A DNA stretch of 22,177 nucleotides from a virus. Where the stretch lies: IMG/VR virus record IMGVR_UViG_3300032240_001509, positions 1-22,177 of that record. The stretch is one strand, 5' to 3'. The first letter of the stretch is position 1. Each line of letters begins with the position of its first letter. Shown here piece by piece: positions 12,397 to 18,996 of the stretch. The notes beneath the pieces were generated by a model. The model searched no databases, was not told where the DNA came from, and worked only from the letters and a program-made list of their open reading frames with translations. A program made the position numbers and the translations under genes.

Positions 12397-12863
12397 AAAA
12401 TATATTAATTACAGGAGTTTTAACATTAATGAGCATCGCTGCATTAAGTCAAAAACCAGCAGAAAATGGATTTAATGATGTAATAACATCAGATTCAACT
12501 CTAAATAACTTTATGACTCATTGGATGAGAAAACCATATAAGTTGGGAGGTAGTACTGAGCGTGGGATTGATTGTTCACAATTTACAAAGCGTTTATATC
12601 GTGATGTTTATCTTAAACAATTAGGAAACGTAGCATCAGACCAATGGGACCAAACTGAGCGAATTAAAAAAGATAGCTTACAAGTTGGTGATTTAGTATT
12701 TTTTAGAAGTAAACAATCACCTAGTGGGTGGCATTGTGGGGCTTATATAGGTAATACATATTTTATTCATGCTTCAAATAGAATTGAAGGTGTTAAAGTA
12801 AGTAGCTTAAATGAACCTCGTTATAAAAAATCATATAAAGGAGCTGGTAGGCTCAAAAATTAA
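12384..12863 (+). CDS. exported NlpC/P60 peptidoglycan hydrolase
   Basis: A 159-residue protein with an N-terminal signal sequence of about 23 residues (ending AALSQ). The NlpC/P60 cysteine-peptidase core follows: GIDCSQFTKRLY with catalytic Cys64, GDLVFFRSK, SGWHCGAYIG with His117, and FIHASN with His129 as the third polar residue. Such enzymes cut the gamma-D-Glu to diamino-acid bond or similar stem-peptide bonds. In a phage this is a likely endolysin exported by the host Sec system, or an enzyme that remodels the host wall during infection. It overlaps the gene before it and is followed by two small membrane proteins, which supports a lysis role. Confidence 0.85.
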   Translation: MVGLKNILITGVLTLMSIAALSQKPAENGFNDVITSDSTLNNFMTHWMRKPYKLGGSTERGIDCSQFTKRLYRDVYLKQLGNVASDQWDQTERIKKDSLQVGDLVFFRSKQSPSGWHCGAYIGNTYFIHASNRIEGVKVSSLNEPRYKKSYKGAGRLKN

Positions 12864-12869
12864 TAAACA

Positions 12870-13043
12870 ATGGAATTACTAATTGGAATTGGGGGTAGTA
12901 TTATATTAGCAGCTATAGTAGCTACATCTTGGGTACGTGGAATTGATTACATGAAAGAAAACCACCCCGATTATAAAGGTGAAGATTTTCTAAATTGGAA
13001 AAATGATCCTGAAAACGAAAACGACAAACATCAAATATTATGA
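12870..13043 (+). CDS. small single-pass membrane protein (57 aa)
   Basis: The ATG at 12870 follows the hydrolase stop codon by 6 bases. The product starts MELLIGIGGSIILAAIVATS, a clear membrane helix, then WVRGIDYMKENHPDYKGEDF and an acidic tail rich in Asn and Glu. The stop overlaps the next gene's start (ATGA at 13040). Its size, position after the NlpC/P60 hydrolase and N-terminal helix fit a lysis accessory such as a small holin or antiholin. No family is recognised. Confidence 0.7.
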   Translation: MELLIGIGGSIILAAIVATSWVRGIDYMKENHPDYKGEDFLNWKNDPENENDKHQIL

Positions 13044-13300
13044 AAAAATACATTAATCCGATTTTAAGTTTAGGTACAGCAGCAGCATTATTAGGTGTTA
13101 TTTACTTTCAAAATGAAAGAATTAATAAATCAAGTGCTGAGATAAAAATGTTACAATTAACAGTGGATAGTTTACGCGATGAGGACTTCATTAATAAATC
13201 GGAGTTAGGTCGTTATGAATTAACTTTAGATCATTTACAAGAAGTTAATCCTGATGCCGCTGTTGAGTTTGTAAATTATATGAACCACGAGACAGAGTAA
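13040..13300 (+). CDS. putative inner-membrane spanin-like protein
   Basis: An 86-residue protein. Residues 5-24 are a membrane anchor (PILSLGTAAALLGVIYFQ). The rest is a charged, heptad-like helix (NERINKSSAEIKMLQLTVDSLRDEDF in two parts) ending with acidic residues. An N-terminal anchor plus periplasmic coiled coil is the architecture of i-spanins, which help disrupt the outer membrane at lysis. No o-spanin lipoprotein is adjacent; the nearest small lipoprotein is at 11653-11820. Start overlaps the previous stop codon (ATGA). The role is inferred from topology and neighbours only. Confidence 0.6.
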   Translation: MKKYINPILSLGTAAALLGVIYFQNERINKSSAEIKMLQLTVDSLRDEDFINKSELGRYELTLDHLQEVNPDAAVEFVNYMNHETE

Positions 13301-13320
13301 ATTAATACTTTCTTAAATTA

Positions 13321-13336
13321 TAGATATTTATATCTA
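13321..13336 (+). promoter_or_regulatory. TATTTA box in an inverted repeat at a start codon
   Basis: TAGATA-TTTA-TATCTA is an inverted repeat that ends on the A of the ATG at 13336. It contains ATATTTATAT. It could be a promoter box, or an operator that masks the start codon as RNA. Confidence 0.45.
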
Positions 13337-13575
13337 TGATACGTACAGTTAACATCAAGGGGAAAGAATATTGTGTTGTGAATACTACATTTACAGCATA
13401 TGGTATTGAAGCGTATACTCAAATTAATATTGATGTAAGTAAATTAAATGCAGGAGATAAATTAATTATTGAACGCAATGCTAATTTATTATTTAATCGC
13501 CCTTTAAAAATATCAGTAAAACCAAAAACACAACCTGAAGTAAAAGAATCAAAGCCTTGGTATAAATTTTGGTAA
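13336..13575 (+). CDS. small beta-rich protein with aromatic-basic C-terminus (79 aa)
   Basis: A 79-residue protein. Residues 1-60 look like a compact beta fold (IKGKEYCVVNTTFTAYGIEA; LNAGDKLIIERN). The end is KESKPWYKFW, a short linker plus an aromatic-basic tail. A similar tail closes the product at 18667 (KKRWWQFWKAGL). No signal peptide or membrane helix is visible. It may bind a nucleic acid or the membrane through the tail, but this is speculation. The start codon lies within an inverted repeat. Confidence 0.6.
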   Translation: MIRTVNIKGKEYCVVNTTFTAYGIEAYTQINIDVSKLNAGDKLIIERNANLLFNRPLKISVKPKTQPEVKESKPWYKFW

Positions 13576-13591
13576 AGGCAAAATAGTTACG

Positions 13592-13599
13592 TAAATTTA
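13592..13599 (+). promoter_or_regulatory. TAAATTTA promoter-like box
   Basis: TTACGTAAATTTAAGTT precedes the phosphoesterase ATG at 13604. The box TAAATTTA matches the TAnnTTTA series by position and sequence. Confidence 0.45.
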
Positions 13600-13603
13600 A
13601 GTT

Positions 13604-14365
13604 ATGAAAACAATATTAATCGGAGACGTCCATGGTCATAATTCATGGAAACAAGTAATTCAACAAGAGCAAGACGCAGACAGAATCATCTTTGTAGGTG
13701 ACTATTTTGACTCATTTACAATTTCTGGGTTGGATCAAATCTCAAACTTCCAAGACATTATTGAGTTTAAAACTACAACTGATAAAGAAGTAGTAATGCT
13801 AATTGGTAATCACGACTATCATTATTTCCCTGAAATTGGGGAGAATGGATGCTCAGGATATCAAGCTAGAATGGCTCCTAGTATTCAACATGTTATTGAT
13901 ACTAACAGAGAACATTTACAAATGGCTTATCAGTTTGATGACTTCTTAGTTGCTCATGCTGGTGTAAGTAGTATTTGGGCTGATGATGTATTAGGTGAAT
14001 GGAAAGTGGAAACACTAGCAGATCAAATCAATGACATGTTTAAATTTCAACCACGAAATATAGAATATCGTCAATATAAACAAATTGGAGATAAAGTATA
14101 TGGAACTGGTGGTTATGGGGATGAAACGTTTCAAGGCCCATTATGGGTTCGTCCTCGATCATTAATGGTTGCTAATTACGATACATTACGTACTGAAGTT
14201 AGACAGGTAGTAGGTCATACTCATATGAAGGAAATTGATATTGAAGGTAAATCTACAGGTGGTCGCTACTATTTCATTGATACAATGCCTAAATTCTATT
14301 TGATTGTCAACGATGGGGACGTATCTTTAGGTAAATTAGAAAATGAGAAAACCCAAACAAAATAA
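13604..14365 (+). CDS. calcineurin-like metallophosphoesterase (PPP type)
   Basis: A 253-residue enzyme with the full two-metal phosphoesterase signature: GDVHGH (D8, H10), GDYFD (D33, D36), GNHDYH (N69, H70), VAHAG (H118) and GHTH (H205, H207). The order and spacing match the PPP/ApaH-like branch, which includes protein phosphatases and diadenosine tetraphosphate hydrolases. In phages these include lambda-type protein phosphatase and RNA- or nucleotide-active enzymes. Substrate cannot be told from sequence. There is no signal peptide, so it acts in the cytoplasm. Its 3' end overlaps the next gene by 23 bases. It has a separate promoter-like box. Confidence 0.9.
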   Translation: MKTILIGDVHGHNSWKQVIQQEQDADRIIFVGDYFDSFTISGLDQISNFQDIIEFKTTTDKEVVMLIGNHDYHYFPEIGENGCSGYQARMAPSIQHVIDTNREHLQMAYQFDDFLVAHAGVSSIWADDVLGEWKVETLADQINDMFKFQPRNIEYRQYKQIGDKVYGTGGYGDETFQGPLWVRPRSLMVANYDTLRTEVRQVVGHTHMKEIDIEGKSTGGRYYFIDTMPKFYLIVNDGDVSLGKLENEKTQTK

Positions 14366-14543
14366 ATTACCCGAATTCGTCATATTCAGTGAGGATGGAT
14401 TCTTCACTGGATTAGCGAATGGAGGTCAACCTCAATGGTCAATGAACATTAAACACGGTAAACCATTTAATGATGAATGTAAATTGAGAGCATTACAATA
14501 TGTTGTAGGGGTTAAAGAATTATTAGTTGAATACTTAAATTAA
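14343..14543 (+). CDS. hypothetical protein (66 aa)
   Basis: A 66-residue protein whose start lies inside the end of the phosphoesterase gene in another frame. It has a basic start (MRKPKQNKLPEF), then VIFSEDGFFTGLANGGQPQWS, which looks like two beta strands, and a C-terminal helix (CKLRALQYVVGVKELL). I do not recognise a family. Domain content suggests a small cytoplasmic alpha/beta protein. The overlap implies that translation is coupled to the phosphoesterase. Confidence 0.55.
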   Translation: MRKPKQNKLPEFVIFSEDGFFTGLANGGQPQWSMNIKHGKPFNDECKLRALQYVVGVKELLVEYLN

Positions 14544-14547
14544 GGTT

Positions 14548-15138
14548 ATGAGTTTAAAATATACATTAGAACGTTTTAGATGGATTAAAGCACTATGGAG
14601 TCCATTTAAACCATTTAAAGTTGGTTTTTATGCTGGCAAAACACAGGTAGGTGTTCCCTATTTCTATCCTAGAAAGTGGGTTAAAGGAAATAATAGAATG
14701 ATAACGGAAGCAGTTATATCCGAAATAGCGGCACAAAAGAAATGGAATGAATTAAATCCTGAGCATGCTCGTAAAATAAAATCATTTGAAGAATTATTTA
14801 ATGAAAAGAAAAACTATAACTTTGCAGTACCACTTAAAGTTGGATTTAGCTACTGTAGTTTAGGATGGAAAACAAAATATGACGATTTTAGACATGAATG
14901 GAACCCAGTATTATCATTTGTATTTTTCGGATATCAAATTGCATTAACATTTTATAGTCCATATGGTAGTCATTATTGGGAACCATGGTTATACTATGAG
15001 TATAGAACAGATAAAACTAAGTCTAAACGTAAACGAATAAGACAATGTAGAAAGAAAGCCCCAGAAACATGGACTAGTAGTGATGAAGGTACAGTTGATT
15101 ATTATGAACGAATACTCAAACCAAAATATCTAAAATGA
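14548..15138 (+). CDS. conserved phage protein of unknown function (196 aa)
   Basis: A 196-residue protein rich in Trp, Tyr, Phe and Lys. The core VGFSYCSLGWKTKYDDFRHEW followed by NPVLSFVFFGYQIALTFYSP recalls a family that I remember as frequent in Bacteroidota phage genomes: a strand with GLGWKTK, then FEWSP and FGYQ. No catalytic residues are assigned for that family. The middle is hydrophobic but has interspersed polar residues and is probably a beta fold rather than a membrane segment. The C-terminus is basic (KSKRKRIRQCRKK). The leader ends AAGGTTATG, the initiation pattern repeated in this region. Confidence 0.65.
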   Translation: MSLKYTLERFRWIKALWSPFKPFKVGFYAGKTQVGVPYFYPRKWVKGNNRMITEAVISEIAAQKKWNELNPEHARKIKSFEELFNEKKNYNFAVPLKVGFSYCSLGWKTKYDDFRHEWNPVLSFVFFGYQIALTFYSPYGSHYWEPWLYYEYRTDKTKSKRKRIRQCRKKAPETWTSSDEGTVDYYERILKPKYLK

Positions 15139-15410
15139 AACGAGTAGATAAAAATAAGTTAGTATTAAAAGAACTAATCGATAAGATGTTTGAAATAGCA
15201 GGTCACGATCTTAAATTTGAAGACGTTGAAGGTAGAACTGATAATTGGTTTCAACAACATACAATGACTCAAGCTCAAAATAAGGAGTGGAGAGATTGGG
15301 GTACTAAATTCATAATGAAAAAACATCGTTACAATAAGTATTTAGCTGATCGTGAAATGAGAATGTTAGATTTGTATTGTGGATTAAAAATATCAGATTA
15401 TGATAATTAA
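15135..15410 (+). CDS. conserved small phage protein (91 aa)
   Basis: A 91-residue protein overlapping the previous gene by 4 bases (ATGA). The pattern NWFQQHTMTQAQNKEWRDWG, then FIMKKHRYNKYLADREMRML and a final LYCGLKISD, resembles a small family that I recall from many tailed-phage genomes, in which WF-x-xxTMT-xxQ-xxxW is conserved. The function is unknown. The sequence looks all-helical and cytoplasmic. It is followed by another overlapping small gene, so this part of the genome is a cluster of coupled short ORFs. Confidence 0.65.
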   Translation: MKRVDKNKLVLKELIDKMFEIAGHDLKFEDVEGRTDNWFQQHTMTQAQNKEWRDWGTKFIMKKHRYNKYLADREMRMLDLYCGLKISDYDN

Positions 15411-15561
15411 TAAAGAAGAATTGTTTAAACTCTATATGGAATGGGTAAATAAGGTAGCTGAAGATAATGATTGGAAAACTTCATTTGGCCCTGAAGAGAT
15501 CGTACATTCAATTGCAAACATAATTGAAAACAACCCACAATTGATTGAAGATGGAAGATGA
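15400..15561 (+). CDS. small acidic protein (53 aa)
   Basis: The ATG at 15400 overlaps the end of the upstream gene by 11 bases. The product MIINKEELFKLYMEWVNKVA continues EDNDWKTSFGPEEIVHSIAN and ends in an acidic stretch, 53 residues in total. It looks like a short helical phage protein with no recognised family. Its 3' end overlaps the next gene by 11 bases. Strong overlaps on both sides, clean length and normal codon use support real coding. Confidence 0.6.
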   Translation: MIINKEELFKLYMEWVNKVAEDNDWKTSFGPEEIVHSIANIIENNPQLIEDGR

Positions 15562-15724
15562 ATACATGAAACGCGTTCGTGAACGCTTTTATAAGCAAGT
15601 AAGAGAAACAAATTGGGGTCAAGATGAAGATCGTATCTCTAAGCCTAGAGGACGTAAACCAAAGGAACGAATAGTGGTACAAAGACCCTTAAATCAAAAA
15701 CAAAAATTTTTCAATTTTAATTAA
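15551..15724 (+). CDS. small basic protein with AT-hook-like motif (57 aa)
   Basis: The ATG at 15551 gives MEDEYMKRVRERFYKQVRET, then NWGQDEDRISKPRGRKPKER, ending QKQKFFNFN. KPRGRKPK at about residues 31-38 is close to the AT-hook core (PRGRP flanked by Lys/Arg), which inserts into the minor groove of AT-rich DNA. The product is basic and small, so a nucleoid-type or DNA-binding accessory role is possible. It overlaps its upstream neighbour by 11 bases and is followed after 6 bases by the next gene. Confidence 0.6.
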   Translation: MEDEYMKRVRERFYKQVRETNWGQDEDRISKPRGRKPKERIVVQRPLNQKQKFFNFN

Positions 15725-15730
15725 TAAACT

Positions 15731-16024
15731 ATGAGAAGTATTAGTGTTGAGGTAGATATAATTGACATTATTTGGGGGATGAGTAGATATGATAGAAAAG
15801 AATTCTTCAATCGTATGCAAGATGAAGGTTACATTTCTAAATCATGTGTTATTACAGATGAAGGAGAAGTTAAAGCATCCGCTCATACAGAACGAAAAGC
15901 GTTAACTGAAAGTAAAGATGATTTTAATAATGCTTGTAATGTATTGTATAATAATGGATGGCGATTAACTAAAGAAGAAGAAGAATATATTATCAACTTA
16001 TCAAAACGATTCATTAATGAGTAA
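15731..16024 (+). CDS. hypothetical phage protein (97 aa)
   Basis: A 97-residue protein. The start MRSISVEVDIIDIIWGMSRY, then DRKEFFNRMQDEGYISKSC, fits a small phage family with a short beta strand and a helix carrying KEFF-x-x-M/LQ-x-EGYI. The second half is charged and helical (WRLTKEEEEYIINLSKRFI). There are no membrane segments or catalytic motifs. The gene overlaps the next by 8 bases. Function unknown. Confidence 0.6.
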   Translation: MRSISVEVDIIDIIWGMSRYDRKEFFNRMQDEGYISKSCVITDEGEVKASAHTERKALTESKDDFNNACNVLYNNGWRLTKEEEEYIINLSKRFINE

Positions 16025-16217
16025 ATATAAAACACTACCTGACAATTATTTTGGATTTGATTTATTTGAAGAGATATTTGATAAAATCAACCTTCAAAAA
16101 AATATATCTGGGGAAACTGCTTTTAAGGCAGGTGTAGCAAGTGCTGAGGCCGCTGTTAGGCGTTTGAGGGAATCATATTATGAAGCAATAAAACAATCTT
16201 ATGAAACTAAAGATTAA
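16017..16217 (+). CDS. hypothetical protein (66 aa)
   Basis: A 66-residue protein (MSKYKTLPDNYFGFDLFEEI...). It is helical, with an Ala-rich middle (FKAGVASAEAAVRRLRESYY) and a charged end. It overlaps the previous gene by 8 bases and the next gene by 17 bases. It has no signal, membrane helix or known domain. It may act with the membrane protein translated just after it, but only the overlap supports that. Confidence 0.55.
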   Translation: MSKYKTLPDNYFGFDLFEEIFDKINLQKNISGETAFKAGVASAEAAVRRLRESYYEAIKQSYETKD

Positions 16218-16470
16218 AGAGTTCTTAATCATGTTTGCTATACAAATAACTAGTTATAGTTTATTATGTATTAACTTTAGAGCAGTAGCTCAGGCTCATT
16301 ACTTTTGGGCTTCGTTATCTGACTTTGCAATTGCAACATTGACATATTTCGTTATTAAACGAATAGCCAATAGTGATGATACACTACACCAATGGTTAGG
16401 TTATGCTTTAGGTGGTGTTGCTGGTAGTTTATTAGGTATATGGTTATCTACAGTTATTTTAGGCAGTTAA
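16201..16470 (+). CDS. three-helix membrane protein (89 aa)
   Basis: An 89-residue protein with three hydrophobic stretches: FLIMFAIQITSYSLLCINF (about 8-26), FWASLSDFAIATLTYFVIK (35-53) and WLGYALGGVAGSLLGIWLST (65-84). NFRAVAQAHYFWASLSDF is followed by KRIANSDD and a Gly-rich last helix, a pattern I recall from small phage membrane proteins without assigned function. A holin role is possible. It begins inside the upstream gene and ends 22 bases before the nuclease gene, with a TATTTATAT box between. Confidence 0.62.
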   Translation: MKLKIKEFLIMFAIQITSYSLLCINFRAVAQAHYFWASLSDFAIATLTYFVIKRIANSDDTLHQWLGYALGGVAGSLLGIWLSTVILGS

Positions 16471-16480
16471 ATATTTATAT
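16471..16480 (+). promoter_or_regulatory. TATTTATAT promoter-like box
   Basis: AATATTTATATT lies between the membrane protein stop codon and the nuclease ATG at 16493. It belongs to the TAnnTTTA series and suggests that the nuclease has its own promoter. Confidence 0.4.
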
Positions 16481-16492
16481 TAAATAACAATT

Positions 16493-17134
16493 ATGAAAAA
16501 AGTTTTATTATTAATTACTATCCTAGCATTCTTTGCTTTAGGTGGTAAAGCACAAGATGTAGTTACATTAACTCATAAAGCGTATACAACACATTACAGC
16601 AAGTCAAAACATTACCCAGTAATGGTTGAATGGTGGATTACTAAAGCCGGATTAACTTGTACTGATAAAGTTAAACGTGGTGATAAATTCATTCCAGACC
16701 CATTATTACCTAATGAAACTGACTTACAATCAGATTATACAGGTGCTGGGTTTGATCGTGGTCATAACATGCCTGCAGCGGATGCTGTTTGTGATCAAGT
16801 AGCAAATGAGGAATCATTTTATTTTAGTAACATGACTGCTCAATACCCTTCACTTAATCGTGGTGATTGGAAAGCATTAGAAACATTAGCTCGCAACACA
16901 GCATTAGAACAAGACTCAGTTAAAGTATGGTGTGGGTCCGTTGGTGTTGAGAAGAAAATAGGTACAACGTCAGTACCGACTCAATGTTGGAAGGTAATTT
17001 ATATTGTTAAAACAAAAGAATATATGGCTTTCGTGTTTGATAATAACACTACTAAAGCAGATGGTATTGATAATAATAAAGTACAACTAGCTGATGTTGA
17101 AAAACTAACTGGATTTAAGTTTAAGGCAAAGTAA
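16493..17134 (+). CDS. exported DNA/RNA non-specific endonuclease (DRGH family)
   Basis: A 213-residue protein with a signal peptide ending GGKAQ at residue 21. The beta-beta-alpha metal nuclease motif is FDRGHNMPAAD, with D88, R89, G90 and general-base H91. FSNMTAQYPSLNRGDW supplies Asn122, the expected Mg ligand, and a conserved Trp. This is the Serratia nuclease/EndoG (NUC1) family, which cuts DNA and RNA without sequence preference. Export is striking for a phage enzyme: it would act in the periplasm or outside, away from the phage's own genome. Possible uses are digestion of incoming rival DNA, of extracellular DNA, or of nucleic acid released at lysis. It stands alone with a promoter-like box on each side. 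Confidence 0.88.
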   Translation: MKKVLLLITILAFFALGGKAQDVVTLTHKAYTTHYSKSKHYPVMVEWWITKAGLTCTDKVKRGDKFIPDPLLPNETDLQSDYTGAGFDRGHNMPAADAVCDQVANEESFYFSNMTAQYPSLNRGDWKALETLARNTALEQDSVKVWCGSVGVEKKIGTTSVPTQCWKVIYIVKTKEYMAFVFDNNTTKADGIDNNKVQLADVEKLTGFKFKAK

Positions 17135-17140
17135 AGATCG

Positions 17141-17148
17141 TACATTTA
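17141..17148 (+). promoter_or_regulatory. TACATTTA promoter box
   Basis: GATCGTACATTTATG lies between the nuclease stop codon and the ATG at 17167, in the TAnnTTTA series. Confidence 0.5.
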
Positions 17149-17166
17149 TGTCAAATAAATAAAAAT

Positions 17167-17370
17167 ATGGCATTTCAAACTCGCGATGAAGCTCAAGACA
17201 AAGTAAGTAAAAAATTAGACAGAGTATTAAACAAGAAAAAGAAGCAAGTGCCGTTGAGCCAGGAAAGCTGGGATGATTTAAACAGACGAGGCGCCTCATT
17301 AGCTGAACAATTCGAATGGATTCGTTTAGATAAAATTAAAAGAGAGCGAGAAGCAAATAATAAAATGTAA
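17167..17370 (+). CDS. small charged protein (67 aa)
   Basis: A 67-residue protein with very high Lys, Arg, Asp and Glu (DKVSKKLDRVLNKKKKQVPL, then SQESWDDLNRRGASLAEQFE). It looks like a basic helical hairpin. No cysteines, signal or domain. It may be a nucleic-acid- or polymerase-binding phage accessory, but that is a guess. A GC-rich terminator follows directly, and a promoter-like box precedes it, so it is a monocistronic unit. Confidence 0.6.
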   Translation: MAFQTRDEAQDKVSKKLDRVLNKKKKQVPLSQESWDDLNRRGASLAEQFEWIRLDKIKREREANNKM

Positions 17371-17371
17371 T

Positions 17372-17388
17372 TTGAGGGGCAGGGCCCC
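17372..17388 (+). terminator. GC-rich terminator hairpin
   Basis: GAGGGGC (17372-17378) pairs with GCCCCTC (17382-17388) around loop AGG. There is no long T tract, but it follows a stop codon directly and a promoter-like box comes 4 bases later. Confidence 0.75.
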
Positions 17389-17391
17389 TCA

Positions 17392-17399
17392 CTTATATT
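17392..17399 (+). promoter_or_regulatory. TATATTTA promoter box
   Basis: TATATTTA directly follows the terminator stem and precedes the ATG at 17417 with its AAAGGTTATG leader. This is one of the clearest examples of the hairpin-box-leader arrangement. Confidence 0.6.
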
Positions 17400-17416
17400 T
17401 ACGCAAATTAAAGGTT

Positions 17417-17608
17417 ATGATAAACATTTTAAGATTAGTCACTGATAGTGTTACTAAGAAATATATCGATACAGGTCATGTATCTAATTGGGTTATTATT
17501 CATATAGCCAAAAAAGTTAAACGTAATAAGTCCCTAACCGATAATGAAAAGGTAATATTTTACGGTAAAACAGCTGAAATAAACGAAGCCATTATTAAAT
17601 TAAAATAA
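17417..17608 (+). CDS. small basic protein (63 aa)
   Basis: The start at 17417 is set by the repeated leader AAAGGTTATG. The frame is open further upstream, but only through the terminator. The 63-residue product MINILRLVTDSVTKKYIDTG has a helical middle (WVIIHIAKKVKRNKSLTDNE) and a C-terminal EINEAIIKLK. The family is not recognised. It is basic and compact, without membrane or signal segments. The next gene begins 2 bases after the stop codon. Confidence 0.6.
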   Translation: MINILRLVTDSVTKKYIDTGHVSNWVIIHIAKKVKRNKSLTDNEKVIFYGKTAEINEAIIKLK

Positions 17609-17609
17609 T

Positions 17610-17795
17610 ATGATAGCAGAATTACAAGTCAAATGTTTGGAAATTGAAAACTGGACTCGATCATTAACATTGAGGGGTATGGATAAAGAAGAAATCGTAT
17701 ATCGAATTGACGAAATGTATGAACCCGAAACGTTAGAGGAAATGGAAGCGTATAGTGAAGCGATTGCTTATGCTCGTTTAGGAGTATTAAACTAG
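17610..17795 (+). CDS. small acidic helical protein (61 aa)
   Basis: A 61-residue protein (MIAELQVKCLEIENWTRSLT, then LRGMDKEEIVYRIDEMYEPE) with many Glu residues and an expected all-helical fold. It starts 2 bases after the basic 63-residue protein, so the two are probably translated together and could form an acidic-basic pair. No toxin-antitoxin family is recognisable. A GC-rich hairpin follows. Confidence 0.58.
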   Translation: MIAELQVKCLEIENWTRSLTLRGMDKEEIVYRIDEMYEPETLEEMEAYSEAIAYARLGVLN

Positions 17796-17828
17796 AGGTG
17801 GCCGGGCAAGGCTGTCAACGTATATTTA
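17796..17828 (+). promoter_or_regulatory. hairpin plus TATATTTA box
   Basis: GTGGCC and GGCTGT can pair around GGGCAA as a weak hairpin (about 17799-17815). TATATTTA at 17821-17828 follows, and the gene at 17863 has the AAAGGTTATG leader. Confidence 0.5.
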
Positions 17829-17862
17829 CAGTGTTAAATTAAATAATTAAAATATAAAGGTT

Positions 17863-18609
17863 ATGAATTACAGTTTAGAAAACATCAAGGCAATTGCACC
17901 GTCAGTATTTACAACTGAAAAAGCATCTCACTTATCAGATAAGTATGTACAAACTCCTACATCACGTGTAGTAGAGGATTTAATGAATTTAGGTTGGGAA
18001 GTAACTAAAGTACAAGAGGTTAAATCTCGTAAGTACAAGGGCTTCCAAAAACACTTAGTTGTGTTTCGCAACCCTGAAATCATGATTAAGGGTGAAAACG
18101 GAGATGATTCGTTCCCTCAAATCTTATTAACTAACTCTCATGACGGTAAAGCCGCTTTCAATTTTAGAGTTGGTATCTTCAGATTAGTATGTAGTAATGG
18201 ATTAGTAATCAGTGATGCTGATTTTAGTAATGTATCTATCAGACACATTAACTATACCTTCGAATCATTACAGGTTAAGATTAATGAAATTATCTCTAAG
18301 TTACCAGGGTTGGTAAACAAGATTAATACATTCAAAGCCAAAACATTAACTGAGGTTGAAATGAATGATTTCGCTACTAAAGCATCTCAATTGAGAACTA
18401 AGAAGCGTGTTAACATTATGGATGTACTTACAGCTACACGTAGTGAAGATCAAGGTAATGATTTATGGGTTGTATTTAACCGTGTTCAAGAGAAAATATT
18501 AGGCGGTTCATATACATCAGGTGGTCGTAAGGCTCGCTCAGTAAAGAACTTCCAGAAAGATATTCAATTAAACGAACAATTGTTCGAATTAGCTGAATCA
18601 TATCTTTAA
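17863..18609 (+). CDS. DUF932 family protein
   Basis: A 248-residue protein with the features of DUF932, a family widespread in phages and plasmids: an N-terminal segment (LSDKYVQTPTSRVVEDLMNL), a strand block with FQKHLVVFRNPEIMI, then LLTNSHDGKAAFNFRVGIFR, followed by LVCSNGLVISDADF and VSIRH. The DUF932 core typically reads (T)NSHDG-x-xAxxxxxGxFRxVCxNGL, which fits closely. The biochemical role is unknown; the family has been annotated as plasmid- or phage-associated and is often highly expressed. It is probably monocistronic: a promoter-like box lies before it and a terminator after it. Confidence 0.85.
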   Translation: MNYSLENIKAIAPSVFTTEKASHLSDKYVQTPTSRVVEDLMNLGWEVTKVQEVKSRKYKGFQKHLVVFRNPEIMIKGENGDDSFPQILLTNSHDGKAAFNFRVGIFRLVCSNGLVISDADFSNVSIRHINYTFESLQVKINEIISKLPGLVNKINTFKAKTLTEVEMNDFATKASQLRTKKRVNIMDVLTATRSEDQGNDLWVVFNRVQEKILGGSYTSGGRKARSVKNFQKDIQLNEQLFELAESYL

Positions 18610-18618
18610 TTTAGTAAG

Positions 18619-18643
18619 TTTGGGGGCGCAGGGCCCCCAACTT
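18619..18643 (+). terminator. strong GC-rich terminator hairpin
   Basis: TTGGGGGC (18620-18627) pairs with GCCCCCAA (18633-18640) around GCAGG; AAG/CTT can extend the stem with one bulge. It follows the DUF932 stop codon. Confidence 0.82.
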
Positions 18644-18650
18644 ACATTTA
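18643..18650 (+). promoter_or_regulatory. TACATTTA promoter box
   Basis: TTACATTTATT touches the 3' side of the terminator stem and precedes the ATG at 18667. It continues the regular hairpin-box arrangement. Confidence 0.55.
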
Positions 18651-18666
18651 TTAAAATAAATAATTT

Positions 18667-18966
18667 ATGAGTGAAAGTAAAGGGGAAATTTACTTAGGTG
18701 GTGGGAAAAATATGATAATGAGCACCTCCAAGTTAGTAACGTGTCATGAGACATTAACATTAGTAATTAATGGTAAGGGTGGAATACCTTTAGATGTTAA
18801 AATACAAGCTGACTTTGATACTATACCTGATGAATATCATGAAGTATTCCTAAACATGATGGCCTCTAAGTATATGAAAGCAGTATCATTTGGAGATAAT
18901 CCATTTAGTAAATGCTTACCTACACCTAAGAAACGTTGGTGGCAATTTTGGAAGGCAGGGTTATAG
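18667..18966 (+). CDS. hypothetical protein with WWQFW C-terminal tail (99 aa)
   Basis: A 99-residue protein. The body is a small beta-rich fold (KLVTCHETLTLVINGKGG; VKIQADFDTIPDEYHEVFLN). A helix (MMASKYMKAVSF) and the linker CLPTPKKR follow, ending WWQFWKAGL. The Pro/Lys linker plus aromatic-basic tail is like that of the product at 13336 (KPWYKFW). Such tails can bind membranes, replication factors or polymerase clamps. No function is recognised. It has its own promoter-like box and is followed by another box before the ligase gene. Confidence 0.6.
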   Translation: MSESKGEIYLGGGKNMIMSTSKLVTCHETLTLVINGKGGIPLDVKIQADFDTIPDEYHEVFLNMMASKYMKAVSFGDNPFSKCLPTPKKRWWQFWKAGL

Positions 18967-18969
18967 TCG

Positions 18970-18977
18970 TATATTCA
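18970..18977 (+). promoter_or_regulatory. TATATTCA promoter-like box
   Basis: GTCGTATATTCACG is a one-base variant of TATATTTA. It lies between the WWQFW protein gene and the ligase gene, 20 bases before the ATG and its AAAGGTTATG leader. Confidence 0.45.
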
Positions 18978-18996
18978 CGTTATAAAATTAAAGGTT

